Source of the DNA: Carettochelys insculpta
Taxonomy: Eukaryota; Chordata; Testudines; Carettochelyidae
NCBI RefSeq assembly: GCF_033958435.1
Contig: NC_134147.1
Coordinates: forward strand, 43,456,001-43,520,000
Direction: 5' to 3'
Length of the DNA: 64,000 nucleotides
Position numbers and translations under genes: made by a program
Notes under the pieces: generated by a model
Told to the model about the DNA's origin: nothing
The model's database searches: none
What the model saw: the letters and a program-made list of their open reading frames with translations, nothing else
Shown here: one piece after another, positions 23,516-35,504 of the stretch
Position numbering within the stretch: position 1 is the first letter of the stretch
Layout of the letters: each line of letters starts with the position of its first letter

Positions 23516-23567
23516 TCAAGCCAGGCTTATAGCTAGCTGGCCAAGGCACTCGGCAAGTTGACTCAAC

Positions 23568-24004
23568 GGCTGGGTCTACACGTGCCCCTTTCGAAAGGGG
23601 CATGTTAATGAGCAGGTTTGAAATGTGCTAATGAGACACTGCAATGAGTATGTAGCACCTCACTAGCATAATGGCAGCCACAGCAATTCAAAAGTGCAGC
23701 TTTTTGAATACCACACCACCGGTGGAGACCGCACCTTCCAAAAGGACCCCCCCCCCCCAGGTTTGAAAAGCTCTTCTTCAGATCACCAGATAGGAAGAAG
23801 GGCTTTTGAAAACTGGGGGGGGTCCTTTTGGAAGGTCTCGTCCCCACAGGTAGCATGCCATTTGAAAAGCTGCACTTTTGAATCACTGCAGCTGCCATTA
23901 TGCTAATGAAGCACTGCATATTCGTTGCAGCACTCCATTAGCATATTTCAAACCTGCTCATTAATATGCCCCTTCAAAAAGAAGGAGAACATGTAGACCC
24001 AGCC
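23568..24004. mobile_element. Palindromic MITE, nearly complete
   Basis: Left and right halves of about 215 bp are inverted copies of each other. Both ends read GGCTGGGTCTACAYGT, and AAC flanks the element on each side (23565-23567, 24005-24007), consistent with a 3 bp Harbinger-type duplication. Inner blocks TTAATGAGCAGGTTTGAAAT and CCTTCCAAAAGGACCCCCCC occur in both halves. Confidence 0.85.
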
Positions 24005-24235
24005 AACTAGTACACCTCCCCTCCTCTCTCACAATGCTTTAAACCATGGAGCCCTGTGTAATCAGTCTTATGCAGCTATGGCGACTGCCCTGTCCCCCAC
24101 AACAACCCAGAGCATTGGTGAGATCCCACTACTCCCACACTGAGTGTCAGCATAAATTGTGATTTTTACAGCAATGTGTTTACAATAGACAAAATCTCAT
24201 GCTTACTTGCTACCCATTAGGCTTTGCCAGAAAGG

Positions 24236-24374
24236 TATCACACATGCATACCTTTGCATTCTTATGCAAATGATCTCCAGGAGACACATTCCTCCCAGCC
24301 TCAGTATCACACATGCATCCCTTTGCATTCTCATGCAAATGATCTCTGGGAGACACATTCCTCCCAGCCTTCAG
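24236..24374. repeat. Tandem duplication of a 69 bp unit with octamer motifs
   Basis: Two adjacent units (24236-24304, 24305-24374) share TATCACACATGCATMCCTTT, GATCTCYRGGAGACACATTC and CTCCCAGCC. Each holds ATGCAAAT, the POU octamer, preceded in inverted orientation by TTTGCAT. Confidence 0.9.
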
Positions 24375-24579
24375 AGCATTGCGTTCCTGCTGCCACATTC
24401 CTTACAATCCTAATAGACATCTTGTTGTTTTTCTACCTTAACATGCCTGTATCTTAAGCTGTTGACTGATGCAGAGGGAAGGATACTACAGAGAGGCCAC
24501 CTACAGTGAGGTAAATCTTAGAATACTGCCATACCCACTCCAGAAAGGGGCAGTAGAGAAGTCCTCCAAGCTCCAATCA

Positions 24580-25000
24580 GGGCCCAGTGGGCTAGTATAA
24601 GAACTTCAGGGCTAGCAAGTGTGCTTAGTTGGCTGAATGAGTAGTAGGACCCAAACAGAGCAGTGCTGGCAAAGGGGAGTATGGAGCTCTGGCTACTGGT
24701 GCTACAGGCAGACTAGGGTCTGAAGTAAGCACAGAGAATGTGCTGGTGCTACTGGATAATGACCTAGGGGATTACTGCAGTGGTGTAGCTTGGATAAAGG
24801 GGGACAGCCTGACTGCTCTCTATGGGGTCCCTAGGCTAGGACCTGGGGTAGGGGTTTGGCCTGTGTGTCCCCCACCAGCCAGTGGGGAAAAAGGCCTGGA
24901 CTTCGATATACCTCAGAAGAGGAACTGAACACGCAGCCCAGTGGAAGAGCTGGGACCTGACAGGCCCTGGCAGGGCAAAGATGTTGCTCTAAAGATAAAA
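24580..25000 (+). mobile_element. LTR-like repeat fragment
   Basis: CAATCAGGGCCCAGTGGGCTA, a TATAAGA box (about 24596) and GGGGTCCC-rich blocks resemble the promoter half of a turtle LTR repeat. Termini are not resolved. Confidence 0.35.
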
Positions 25001-26174
25001 TCTGGGGCACTGCTTTATATTGGAGCAGGAACACCATGAGAGGTGTTGGCCCTGTTGATCCCCCACTTGAAAGATTAAATTTAAAAGGATCTGACAAAAT
25101 TTCATGAAGAATTTTTAGATTAGCAATTAGCTGGATAGTCATCCCTCGCACTGTAGCGGAGAAGATGATATCGGCAGGGATCAGGAAGGATTTACATTCT
25201 GTACCATCGTGTGCAGTGTAGGACAACTGGCAACATACTTTATAGGGATTTTCACTTTCCTCCATAGTACAAGATTTTGGCCACTGTTGAAGGCAGAATC
25301 GTGAATGAGACGGGATAATGATCTAATCTGGGATAGTAAATCTCTTTTGTACCATTTGTAACAAACCTCCTCCCCAAAACCACATCAAGAAAACATAATA
25401 ATCAACATGTGACCATCCATTCCTACGGCAGCCCCTGGTTTGTATTAAGAGAGCATGTTCGTGCAGCGTACCGCGTACAAAAGAGGGGAGGAAAGTCCTT
25501 AATCTTTTGAGCTCTATGGCTGTTGCTTTTATTTGATAAATAAACAATGGCTGCTGTAAGCCAGGGAACAGAGATAATGATAGCATTAACACCCTGAGCC
25601 GCTAGCAAACAAATTGCTTGATGAAAATGGCTGGTAATGGGGGATTTTTTTTTTTTTTTAAGGGATTACGGCTTAATTAACTCTGTTTAAAATATGGCAG
25701 CTGAGGTTTTAGAGTCCAAGTCATAACAATAGAATAGAACATGCAACCTTGATGCAGACTTCAGTATATTAATGGGAATGCTACACCGCTGCTCAAGGCT
25801 GTGAAAAGGGCCTGGCAAGTGAGGCGCTTGCTGAGGGTGTTCAACTTTACTTCTTTTTCTACGCAACAACTTTCTACAAAATAACTACTATGGATATATA
25901 AACGTGAGGGGGAGCAATTTTATAGTCTTGCTTCAGGCGCAAAATTAGCTAGTTACGGCCCTGCCACTGCTAATTCCAAGCCAGGAAACGTGGCTGCCAC
26001 TGTTTTGTCATGAGAATCCCAAGGCACATTCACAGCAAGATGGAAAGAGACAGAAATAAGGCAAAACCAGCCTTCCACATGGAAGGCAAAGCAAGTTTTA
26101 ATTGCAGGACGAAGTGGAATTGTGCCATTTAACAAACACGGTGACTCAAGGCCAGCGTTCCTGCTGATCTTCCC
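25001..26174. other. Non-coding stretch
   Basis: A minus-strand frame at about 25060-25265 is open but resembles no family. CGGGATAATGATCTAATCTG near 25310 may be the decayed end of a LINE. The 25430-25620 part carries no repeat signature. Confidence 0.35.
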
Positions 26175-26347
26175 CATCCGTGTGTGGAATAACTTTTTAT
26201 GTGCACTGAGGCGTGTGTGAATGAGCACCAGCATTCACCGTAATCTCAGTGATTGGGCAGCCACCCAGGAGAGATTCAGATGCCAGGTGGTGCCCATCCA
26301 CACATGGCTCAGTGCACGTTACAAAATTTATTCCAGATATGGATTGA
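26175..26347. mobile_element. MITE with GGAATAA-TTTTATGTGCAC inverted ends
   Basis: TGTGTGGAATAACTTTTTAT at the left is mirrored by ACAAAATTTATTCCAGATAT at the right. The interior GGGAGAGATTCAGATGCC-like block is shared with 30.0 and 56.1 kb. Confidence 0.65.
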
Positions 26348-27920
26348 AAAAATAGAGGGAGTATTGATGTGCACCCCTAGCAGAAACAGAAGCCTTAGCT
26401 GTTGGCTCTGTGCTAATAAGCTTGGTAGCAGTGGAGTCTCTCCTGTGCAGCTGCACAAGCACACAGTTTACAGAAAACACTGCTCCAGGTTGGTTTTGGC
26501 TGGGACAGTCCACAGCAATAGCTTTGGCTTTTGTATTTGTCATTATTTGACTTTGCTGGGGTGTGTGTTTGTCTCTCTTTAAACCCAGGCTGCCAGCTGC
26601 ATCACACACCACAAAGCTCAGTTTCTCACCTGAAGTTCCTCTATCAAAGAGTGATAAGGGCCTGAATAGCCTTTGGTGCCATGCTGTTGTATCGTTCCCT
26701 GCGACCAGCCATGCCCCATAGTGTGTCTGGGTGGCCTCAAATATCCATGTAGGAAGGTCTGCCACAATTAAAGTCCATAGGGGTTTAGCTTCTGTTCTTC
26801 TTCTCTTTCTCAGGCAATGCCATCATTTTTTTTCAGCTATGTGAGGTATGGGAACAGATGTTCCTGCTTTGTGCTGTTGGATGTGGTCAGCCTATGGTGA
26901 CTACAAGAGATGGACAACCTGCTGGGTGATGGTGGGTCTTCCCTATATGCGTGTTGGCTGCCTTGATCCTTACATTGAATAGAGATCAGTGACCTGCAGA
27001 TAAAAGCCACAGTGGGAAAGCGTGGGGGAAAAAAAGTACTACACTGTAAATGCTTGGATTTCCGATGAGGTATCCAAAGGATTTCAGATGAGCTTTCCAA
27101 TTTAAGCCTTCATGTGGGAATTTTAATCTCTCGTCCATTTTGATTTGCATGAGGTGCCGTTTAGTATTGCTGCTATTTTTAATGAGTGGCAGTTTTATTG
27201 CTAGAATTGCTTGAGGGTTTTATTTGTTTATAAAGCTATATTTTTAAACAGGGGAAGGGCATGTAAAATGGCATGGTCATCTTCCTATTTTTTCTGGTGA
27301 GTTTATTTCAGAGCAAATGTCTGAACAGTTAGACTTATTGCAGCAATATCTTCAACTATTGCCGGCAAGAATGGTTGAAATACTAATTCTGAGGGTGGAC
27401 TATTGTTCTCAGCCTAGGTTATTTTTCCTTTTCCCTTGCCATGAAGTCAACTGAGACTGAAGTTCCACCTAGATCCTAGCTAAACGGGAGGAGAGCAGGG
27501 GTGGTGGGGAGGGAGGTTTCTATGGAAAAAGTTGAGAACCACTGAATTATTGAATAAATCTACTTCACGTTGCCAGTTGTTCACTTGAATTAAAGTGGGC
27601 CAAACTCTTCTGCATTATGTCTGTGTAAAGGAGCAGAATTTGACCCAAAGCTGCTGAAGCAATTGATTACAAATGTAATTGCAAGTTTTAGGAGATTATG
27701 ATTCAATCTCAGAACACTCGGTAGACCTAAATTTGGTAACCCTGTGTGGCAGGAGAGTGAGGCTATCTTTATGTTACACAAGAGTAGAGTGAGGCAGAGT
27801 GAGTCACAGGCCTCCAAGCCTTGTGTCTAGAATACGAGCGACCCTCCTTCCCCAGTCCTGCTGATGTCAATTTCACCCAGTGTCAAACTGCAATGAGAAA
27901 ATAGTTTCTAGACACTCAGT
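26348..27920. other. Repeat-poor non-coding stretch
   Basis: No gene is supported. 27100-27420 is AT-rich and free of recognisable repeats. Confidence 0.35.
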
Positions 27921-28140
27921 GGCCGTGTCTACGCTAGCCCCAAACTTCGACATGGCCATGCAAATGGCCATTTCGAAGTTTACTAATGAAGCGCTGAAAT
28001 GCATATTCAGCGCTTCATTAGCATGCGGGTGGCCGCGGCACTTCGAAATTGACGCGCCTCGCCGCCGCGCGGCTCGTCCCGACAGGGCTCCTTTTCAAAA
28101 GGACCCCGCCTACTTCGAAGTCCCCTTATTCCCATGAGCT
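27921..28140 (+). mobile_element. Half of a palindromic MITE
   Basis: It starts GGCCGTGTCTACGCTAGCCC, has an internal hairpin (GAAGCGCTGAA...TTCAGCGCTTC, about 27989-28018), TTCGAA blocks and a CpG-rich core, and stops at TTATTCCCATGAGCT, which I take for the centre of a full-length palindrome. The second half is missing and a PLE fold-back begins at the break. Confidence 0.7.
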
Positions 28141-28295
28141 CAAGGTAACATCTTTAGTTAGACCAACTTCTACTGGTGAAAGGGAAGTTTCCAAGCTACA
28201 CATGTTCAGAACCTGAACCCCGAAAGCATGTCTCTTCCACCAACAGATGTTGGTCCACCGAAAGATACTACTTCACACACCTTGTTGCTCTAATG
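28141..28295. mobile_element. Fold-back of a second PLE terminal-repeat family
   Basis: The left part (GACCAACTTCTACTGGTGAA) is an inverted, diverged copy of the right part (TCCACCAACAGATGTTGGTC), with the outer ends CAAGGTAACATC and ACACACCTTG also inverted. On the minus strand CTGAACA (28209-28215), a short stem and GAAA (28188-28191) follow the hammerhead order; the right arm also has CGAAAGC. This matches a widely distributed vertebrate PLE-type repeat and is older than the copies at 21.1 and 35.5 kb. Confidence 0.55.
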
Positions 28296-29974
28296 CCCTC
28301 AGCAGGACTGACAGAAGTGCTTCACCAGTGTGGGGGAGAGCCCCCACAGGTTGCCCCCACGGTGGGCCCACTGCTTCCACTGCCCTCTATCCCTGACCCT
28401 CTATCCTCACACCACCTCTTCCCTTGAAGTCCTCTTCCTGTACTGTCCTTCCCCCAAAACTCCACTCACCCCTGCTTGCACCTAGCTCTTCCTTCCCCCT
28501 CCAGCCTTAGCTGTAAAATGTTACGGGGCTCCTGATTCTGGGATCACTATGGCTACAATGTTACTTTCAGTCTATTCGCCTAAAGGAGCACACACACACA
28601 CTGCTTCTTGGACTGGCCCTTGCAGTCTAGGGCTGAAGCTGGTCCAGCTACAGACATTACTTCCCCCACTTTGACCCTCCGCACACTGGTCACCGAGATT
28701 CTTCCTGCATCCCATCACACAGCGATTCCCAGACAATGAAAAATGCTGTTGACATCCAGTACATGATAAAAGCGTCAATAAATGAGACGCTGGTAATGTT
28801 TTCAAACTTTCTTAAGGACCTTTCCCCAAAATGGAATATCCACACACAGAAAAGCTATTAATGTACTGAAAAACCTAATTGAAGTTTGAGTCACATTGAA
28901 GCCATTATAAGTCTCTCTCATGTACCCAGCATTGATTTCACTCCTGACTCAAAGGATGTGTAGTTTGATACGTCCTGAATCCCATTAACAGAGCCCTATG
29001 CATGCGTGCCATTTGTGAGGTTTGAAAACAAGAGTACCCTTTTAATCCATTTTAAATCCACAGGACTTATATCTTATTGAGTCTGAGCAAATGATGGTGG
29101 ATGGAAACAGTATGTGCCACCAGGCAGATGGCTTTTTAAATGCAATCGCTAGATTTTGGCTATATTTCTGAACTGGCAGGAAACTTCAGTAGATTACTTT
29201 GTTGGGTGGGTAATGTATTGTTAATAAAGCCTAAGGGCTAGAGGAAGAGAACCTTCAGTTTAATCATTTAGTAATATACTTACACTGTCCATTATAGATT
29301 TGTCAGTGGTCATAAACAAACTGCAGTTTTATGCAGAACTAACTATACTGATATTTTCTCACCTACAGCTTAAGCAATCTGTAGATGAGATACAAGTGAA
29401 GAGCTCTTCCATTCAGGGAATTCCTGGCTGCCTTGATGTAATAAGAAGCAATCTTTATGTAGAGGACTTTAGATAGTGAACATATTCGGAGCTACACTGC
29501 AAGTTTTCAGAAAGCCGCTTAAGATGCAAACTGCAACTAGAGGAATTCTGTTTTGTAATTTATATCTTGTTCAGTCAAGAGCAACAAGCTTCCAGGAACA
29601 TCCTATCATGTAATGTTTTTCTTTTTACTTTCATTTAAAAAAAAAAACTTCTGTCCTATAACATTTCAAATTCCTTTCAGAAGACGCACACTTTCTCTTT
29701 CTCTCTACAAATTCCGGCGTGTCTCAAACAAAGAATATGCTTCCCCTCTGTCGAGTCACATTGCTTTCTCATCTGAGTCTCCCAGCAATGTCACTCTGCA
29801 TGGAGCCCTGTGCTGGAAACTGGATCACCAATTAAGGCTTGAAAAACTGATTTGTTGCTACTCTGATCCTGAAGAAGAAATGTTTTACTTTGTTTTCCTT
29901 TTGAAAAAGGACTTAACTTAAGAGGAGCCTGAAGAACTTATGTGGTGGTGGTGGCAGTCAATGTTCCAGCTATT
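28296..29974. other. AT-rich non-coding stretch
   Basis: No gene or clear repeat is supported. Open frames are short. Confidence 0.35.
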
Positions 29975-30135
29975 CTTTTTCATCCATGTGCAGAATATTT
30001 TTTTCTGTGTACAGAGACATGCAAATGTGCATCCTCAATGGAAACACAACTTAGCTGTGGCCACTCTGCTAACCAGCTGGGTGGCATTTGAATCTCTCCT
30101 CAGTGGCCACACAAGTGCACAGCTGACAGGGAATA
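29975..30135. mobile_element. MITE fragment, family of 26.2 kb
   Basis: CCATGTGCAGAATATTTTTT, GACATGCAAATGTGCA and GCTGGGTGGCATTTGAATCT align with 56.05-56.16 kb. The right inverted end is not present. Confidence 0.55.
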
Positions 30136-31194
30136 CTGGTAGCAGTTATGTTTCAAATATTCTTACTTTCTTACTTGTAATTCAGTCTTGACTTTATTTG
30201 TGGAACCTGTAGGGGGCTTTTTGACTCCGTCCCCATTGTTGTACCTCCAAAATGATGATTGGTGATTTCGGGAAGAAAGACCTGCCGTGTCTTCATCTGC
30301 AGCATTTACCTATGGAGTGAATACTAATTTCTACAGAAAAAAGCAGTCTAGCCTTGCTGCAGGATATGTTCATTTATGGACCATGCATGTGTCTCACATA
30401 CCAGTTCCTGTAATGCAACGGATACCTACATTCTAGCAAAACCCAGGGAAGTCTTTAGTTTTTAATAAACCACATGCTGCCTGTGGGATATTTGCTAATG
30501 AATGTATAATGAAGCCAGAGAAATTACTCTTCCCATCAAGGCATATTCTGAGTGCCTGAGACCATCATCTCCCTCATCACACTGAGAGAACTCCCCCTCA
30601 TATCAAAGCCTTAGTAAGGACAGCCTCAGAAAGTTCAGATATATGTGTGTACCTACACAACAGTAACAGAGAATGGAAAGCAAGTCCCATAAAACCCTAA
30701 ATGAAAATCCTCCACAACTTTGCTTTGTAGTTAGCAGCTTTAACTTTAACCTACTAAATCTAGATTGGCCAAGCCCTGATGTGTCTCAATTGTTCTGTGT
30801 ACTCAAGAAACAACTGATCCTGTAGATATGTTATATTAGGACATGATTCTGGTACACTTCCTCACAGTGAGTTGTGCCCAGCTCTGGGGGAAATCCTTCT
30901 GAAATCTGAGGAAGCTGCAACTCCCAGTAAAGGTCTCAGAATCCATCGCTGAATATCTGTGCATGTGATAGGGTGGTTAACTTCTAAGTAATCTATTTCT
31001 CAGACTGTTAGCAGCAGAGAGACTGGTGATGAAGCAAGAATGTTATTGTGTCCAGCAAGAGAACAGTGTGCTGCTTTGTTCAGGGAGTGGGCGCGTTTAA
31101 ACAGGAAAAGGGTTGTTAGAGGAGCCACCTGACATGAATGAGTGACTTGGGGTGACTGGGCCAGGACTAGATAATTATCATACACTACCATTGT
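30136..31194. other. Non-coding stretch, nothing recognised
   Basis: No gene or clear repeat is supported. Confidence 0.35.
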
Positions 31195-32336
31195 TGTGGG
31201 GCGAGGTCACAGAGGACTCCTTGGGGTGTTCCCCCAGTATGTTGATCATGGCACTGACACCCACCTTCTTGCTCTTTGGGGCTTTGCATCACCCTGTCCT
31301 GCTGAATCAGATCCTCTGATCTCCCGCAGCTGAGACACAGAGTTGGAGTTACTGTCCCCTCTGCAATAATTCAGGCAGTGATTTACTTCAGGTCCAGGAA
31401 AATGCAGTTCTAGGGCATGGCACCCAGGAAATCACCCCCCAAAAGGGATCAAAACCCCAAGTAAATCTGTCTCTTCTCTCTCTCTCAGTGAAAAAGATTT
31501 GCAAAGCGACGGCTCATTAGCCCCATTGATCGATGAAATGGAGATACGCACAGAAGTAGCCTCCCCAGGTAATAACTGCATACACTGGGCTTGATTATAA
31601 ACAAAAGAGCTTTTATTAAGCAAAAACAGCAGGCTTTAGGTGGTTATGAATAAAAACAGGCAGGTCAAAGTGACTTATCAAATTAAATTTTAAAAAATGG
31701 ATAGCTAGTTCTATTCCACTAAAATCTAGTTACTTGAATTCTTCTCCTAAACAGCTGTTCTGGTATCAGATGAAAGTTTAAGATCAGAAAAGATTTTATC
31801 CTGACCTGGGTCTTCAGTTCACTGTAGAAGTCTTCTCTTCTCCTTAAAGTGTGTCAGGCAATTTCCAAGGCAGGCGGAAGACTAAGGAGCTGAAATATTC
31901 CTCTTGCTTAAATAGAATTTCCCCAGTGTGAGAATCCTTTGTTTTAATGTTTTCTTCTTATGGAAAAAAACTGAAATGCAAAATGGAGGCTTGTACCAGG
32001 TGGCATGGCCACATGTCTTTATAGACCAACCACCTCCCAGACACACAGGACAAATATAGCCATTTAAAAGCCAGCAGGCTGATTGCCCTGTCATTAAGGT
32101 TGGGGAAGCACCAATGGTCCTCACTGGCACTTTAAAAACTGTAAACAGACAGACACTTATATTTCTAACTTCCCACACAAGAATAATACATGCACAAAAA
32201 TATGCACTACAGATTTAGCAGGTTATAACAGTAACAATTATAGGTTACAAGAAGCATTTTGTCCAAAGCATCTCTAAGTTATGTAAATTTATATTCATAA
32301 CCTATTTTCCATAAAGCATGGAGGGGGTCCATCACA
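31195..32336 (-). mobile_element. Endogenous-retrovirus-type LTR, minus strand
   Basis: On the minus strand the block starts TGTGATGGACCCC and ends GACCTCGCCCCACA, as TG...CA termini. A TATAAA box lies at 32018-32023 and an AATAAA signal at 31612-31617, in the correct order for U3-R-U5 at about 1.1 kb length. No internal coding region follows on either side and no direct flanking duplication was found, so it is best read as a decayed solo LTR. Confidence 0.65.
31612..31617 (-). terminator. LTR polyadenylation signal AATAAA
   Basis: TTTATT on the + strand, about 400 bp downstream (minus sense) of the TATA box at 32018-32023. Confidence 0.5.
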
Positions 32337-33909
32337 ACAATGAAGTACATTGTTTTAAGTGTCTTGAGCATATGTCACCATGCACATGGGGCTTCCAATA
32401 GTGAGGCCCAGTCCTAGGACCACATCTTTGATACTCATTCACAGCAATGGGAAGACTCCAGGGATAGCGTGAAGACTGTGGGGTCTGGCTTGTGGAGCAT
32501 AATGAGCATCTGGCCTGCTTTCTTCTTCTGTACTCCGGAAACATGCCGCTGCAGGGAGGCATTAAGCTGAGAGCAGCAGTAAGTCCCAGTTGGCTATCCA
32601 TGGGATCTCCAGTGGAGTCTCCCATTTTATGCTGTTGCATCCCTTCTTCTGCCAGGTTCCCCTCCCACTGGCAGGTGTGGGGGTATGGGCAGCACACCTT
32701 CCCAGGTCCATCTGGCTGTGCCCCTAGCCCAAGAGGGTTTGATGAGAACAGAAAGGAGAATAATGCCCTGACCTGCTGAGCAATACAAAGGAATTCACTC
32801 ACCAATGTTCCAGCACATTGCTCCAAGGACTAGGTCCTTATGGAATGTTTCACAGTGTGTATTATGGGTAACCTCCATTTTAAGGGTTAAACCAAAATAT
32901 GTGGGGGATGCCTTGCTGAAAGCTGGTCCAGCAGTGGGTCTAACTTGTTCTCTAGTTCTCATAAGGCCTGTCTATCCCATTGTCGGGATAAGGGCACGGC
33001 TGCAGGCTCCCCGTTGCTGTGGAGGGATCCCACTGCAGGAAAGAGACACCTCACCTGTGGAGTCATGAAATTAACAAAAATGACAGCCAAGAGCCAATGT
33101 AAACAACATGGTGGCTACACTGTCTGCATCACCCTGACTATACCAACATAAACCCAACGCCTCTCGTGGAGGTGGAGTTGTTGTCTTGGTGTAGCAGGGC
33201 ACTCGCATCACCGGAAGCAAAGCTGGAATGTAGCCACTGACAAAGTTAGGTTTGTAGCGTAGACTGAGCCTAATGATATTGTGGAAAGGTCACAGCTAGA
33301 ATGCGTTCACACCTTGAGGTTAGGTACGGGTAATGCAAAAAGCCATGTGTATGTATTCCTTGCTGCTACAAGTTGCACCTGCCGTTATCAGGAGACTGTG
33401 AGTAGCTTGTCCTGATGGCATTGTCAGGCTTAGCTGTTTGCAAGTCAACTGCTCTCCTCCAATGAGAAATGTCCTTTTAGTCTTGACCCCTTTTCCCTGG
33501 CAGGATCCTTTTCGCGTTTGGGCTTTGATTAGTATGCTGCCAGGGTTCCCTATCAAACGGAGCTGACTACGTTAGTGATCGCACTGTCTGTCATGGCAGG
33601 TTTGCTCTGAGCTACGCCGCAGGGGGAGAGGAAGGGCTTGTCTGGCATGTTGGCACACAGTTCGACTTGCTCGCCATGCCTGGGGAGCTGTCAGGGCAGG
33701 CTTCATGGGATCAGGTGCACAGGTGCCAGCTCTCTCCATCCTCTGCTTTGTCCCAGGCCTGCTCCCACGTGTCCCCTTCCCCTGAGGGAGGAAGGGATGC
33801 GTTGATTGGGGTGGCAAAGTGGTGGGGAGGAATTGACGTAGGGGCTCACCGGTGGGCAGATGGTGCTGGAGGGAGGGAAGAGCTGGCTACCAGTGGGTTC
33901 TAGGCATTC
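32337..33909. other. Non-coding stretch, nothing recognised
   Basis: No gene or clear repeat is supported. The 33560-33900 part is GC-rich. Confidence 0.35.
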
Positions 33910-34290
33910 ACTAATTATTTTCCATGGGTGCTCCAGCCTCAGACCACCAACATAGTTGGTACCTATGATCAAGTCTCAAGATCAGCCACCCCACCCTTCC
34001 AAAAGCAGCTTTCATCCTCAAAAGCAGCAAACCCACAGCCTCGCTGGGCCCCTGGGTAAGGTGGGGGGACCTGGCTCCACACCCAGGAAAGGGCGGGGCT
34101 TTGGGCAGAAGGGGCAGGGCTGGGGGCAGCCTGCCCTCAGTGCTCCCTGGATCACACTGCACAGAGCTCCAGCAGCAAATTAAAGGACCTGAGGCTCCAG
34201 CCACTACCACCGCCATGGTTGCCATGATAGTGGCAGCTGGGAGCTCCGGGCCCCAGGAAAGTTGCCTCTTTCATGCCACTCCGCCCTTGT
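33910..34290 (+). repeat. GC-rich dispersed repeat, copy 3
   Basis: CCCCTGGGTAAGGTGGGGGG, GGGCGGGGCTTTGGGCAGAA, then AATTAAAGGACCTGAGGCTC and GTGGCAGCTGGGAGCTCCGG give the block order shared with 6.4 (inverted), 13.8 and 38.4 kb. Confidence 0.6.
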
Positions 34291-35492
34291 AGCGGGCCTG
34301 CTCATGAGACTTGGCTGAGATGAAAAGAGCGCAGAAGGCATTTCCTGTTACATTTTACATTAGCCATAGAGCCAAATCCTGCCCTGATTTACACCTTGTG
34401 CCATCGCAGCTAAGTTGCTGGAGACAAGGACAAGGCACTCCACTTTTCTTTGACCCAAAGTAACCTCTGGCTCAGCCCTAACCTGAGCCCTGTGGGGCTT
34501 TTCAGTGCTGCCAGAATTGTCAGGGAACAAGGCCACCCTGGTCATGCCCCTGACCGCATATCAACTGCTCCCTCTTTCTACATACAGCCTGCTCCAGGCC
34601 TCTGCAGAGTACCCCTTATGGCTGGCACTGCTGCAAAAGTAGCGTACAGCTGGAGCACCTGATTTGTCTGTGCTACAGGCCCCCTTTGGGGTCATTCCCC
34701 ATGGGTTGTTAAATCTCCTTTATGCCTCAGTCTAGCTGACTCAAAGAGGTTGCAGGGTAACAAGGAATTTGGCCCTTTGTCCCAGCTCACACACCTTTTC
34801 CACTGATGAAATACTCATCTCCATTGCAGGGTTATTCAGGGGCCTAATTAAATTAATAGCTTCTAATTAAAAGGCTTTGAGGTCTGGAATGAAAAGTGCT
34901 TTGAGAGAAGGCAATATTAGCCTTTCTTTAAAATATTATGTTTGTTCCGCCAACAACCTTTTGTGGCAGGCTAATTTTAGCACGTTGAAAGCAATAAAGT
35001 ATGATTCACCCTTTCAAAGGCTTTTGTGACATAAGTTAAAGCATTTCCTAATTTATCCTAATCAAAGAAACAATCAAAAATTGCTAATCACCTTTATCAC
35101 TTCTTTTATACTGGAACAAGCTACATGGCAATCAGGCATATAATAAAAACTGTATATATTAGAAGGAAATAAAGTTGATGGTCCCACAGCTCATGGGAGA
35201 CCTAGATTTGAATCCCACATTTCTATGGTCAAACTTTGGGTGAGGAAGAAACATTGATAACAACAGCGATCCTCTGGGTAATGAGCAAGTAGCACTGATA
35301 AGCTCCCAAAGGAAGTTCATTCAGCCCTCTTCACCTGGGATGAAGGTATTAGAGTATACATGGAGAAGGAGCAAATTATGCACAAGAATCAAGAGGTAGT
35401 AAGAATTTTCCTTGTTCCGACTTTTACTCACCTTGCTCCATGAGTCGTCTTGCTGAAGTCAGTCAGGTTGCTTCTGAGTAGTAGGTATTCAT
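34291..35492. other. Repeat-poor stretch; candidate conserved element 34.8-35.2 kb
   Basis: About 34840-35170 is AT-rich single-copy-looking DNA with several homeodomain cores (TTAATTAAATTAAT-like, CTAATTAAAAGG) and no transposon signature. No gene is supported. Confidence 0.4.
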
Positions 35493-35504
35493 AATCATAG
35501 TATA

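Noticed and set aside
24831..25265. A 144-codon minus-strand frame that looks less repetitive than most
   Set aside because: I recognise no family, there are no splice sites or regulatory context that support it, and it runs into LTR-like sequence at its end.
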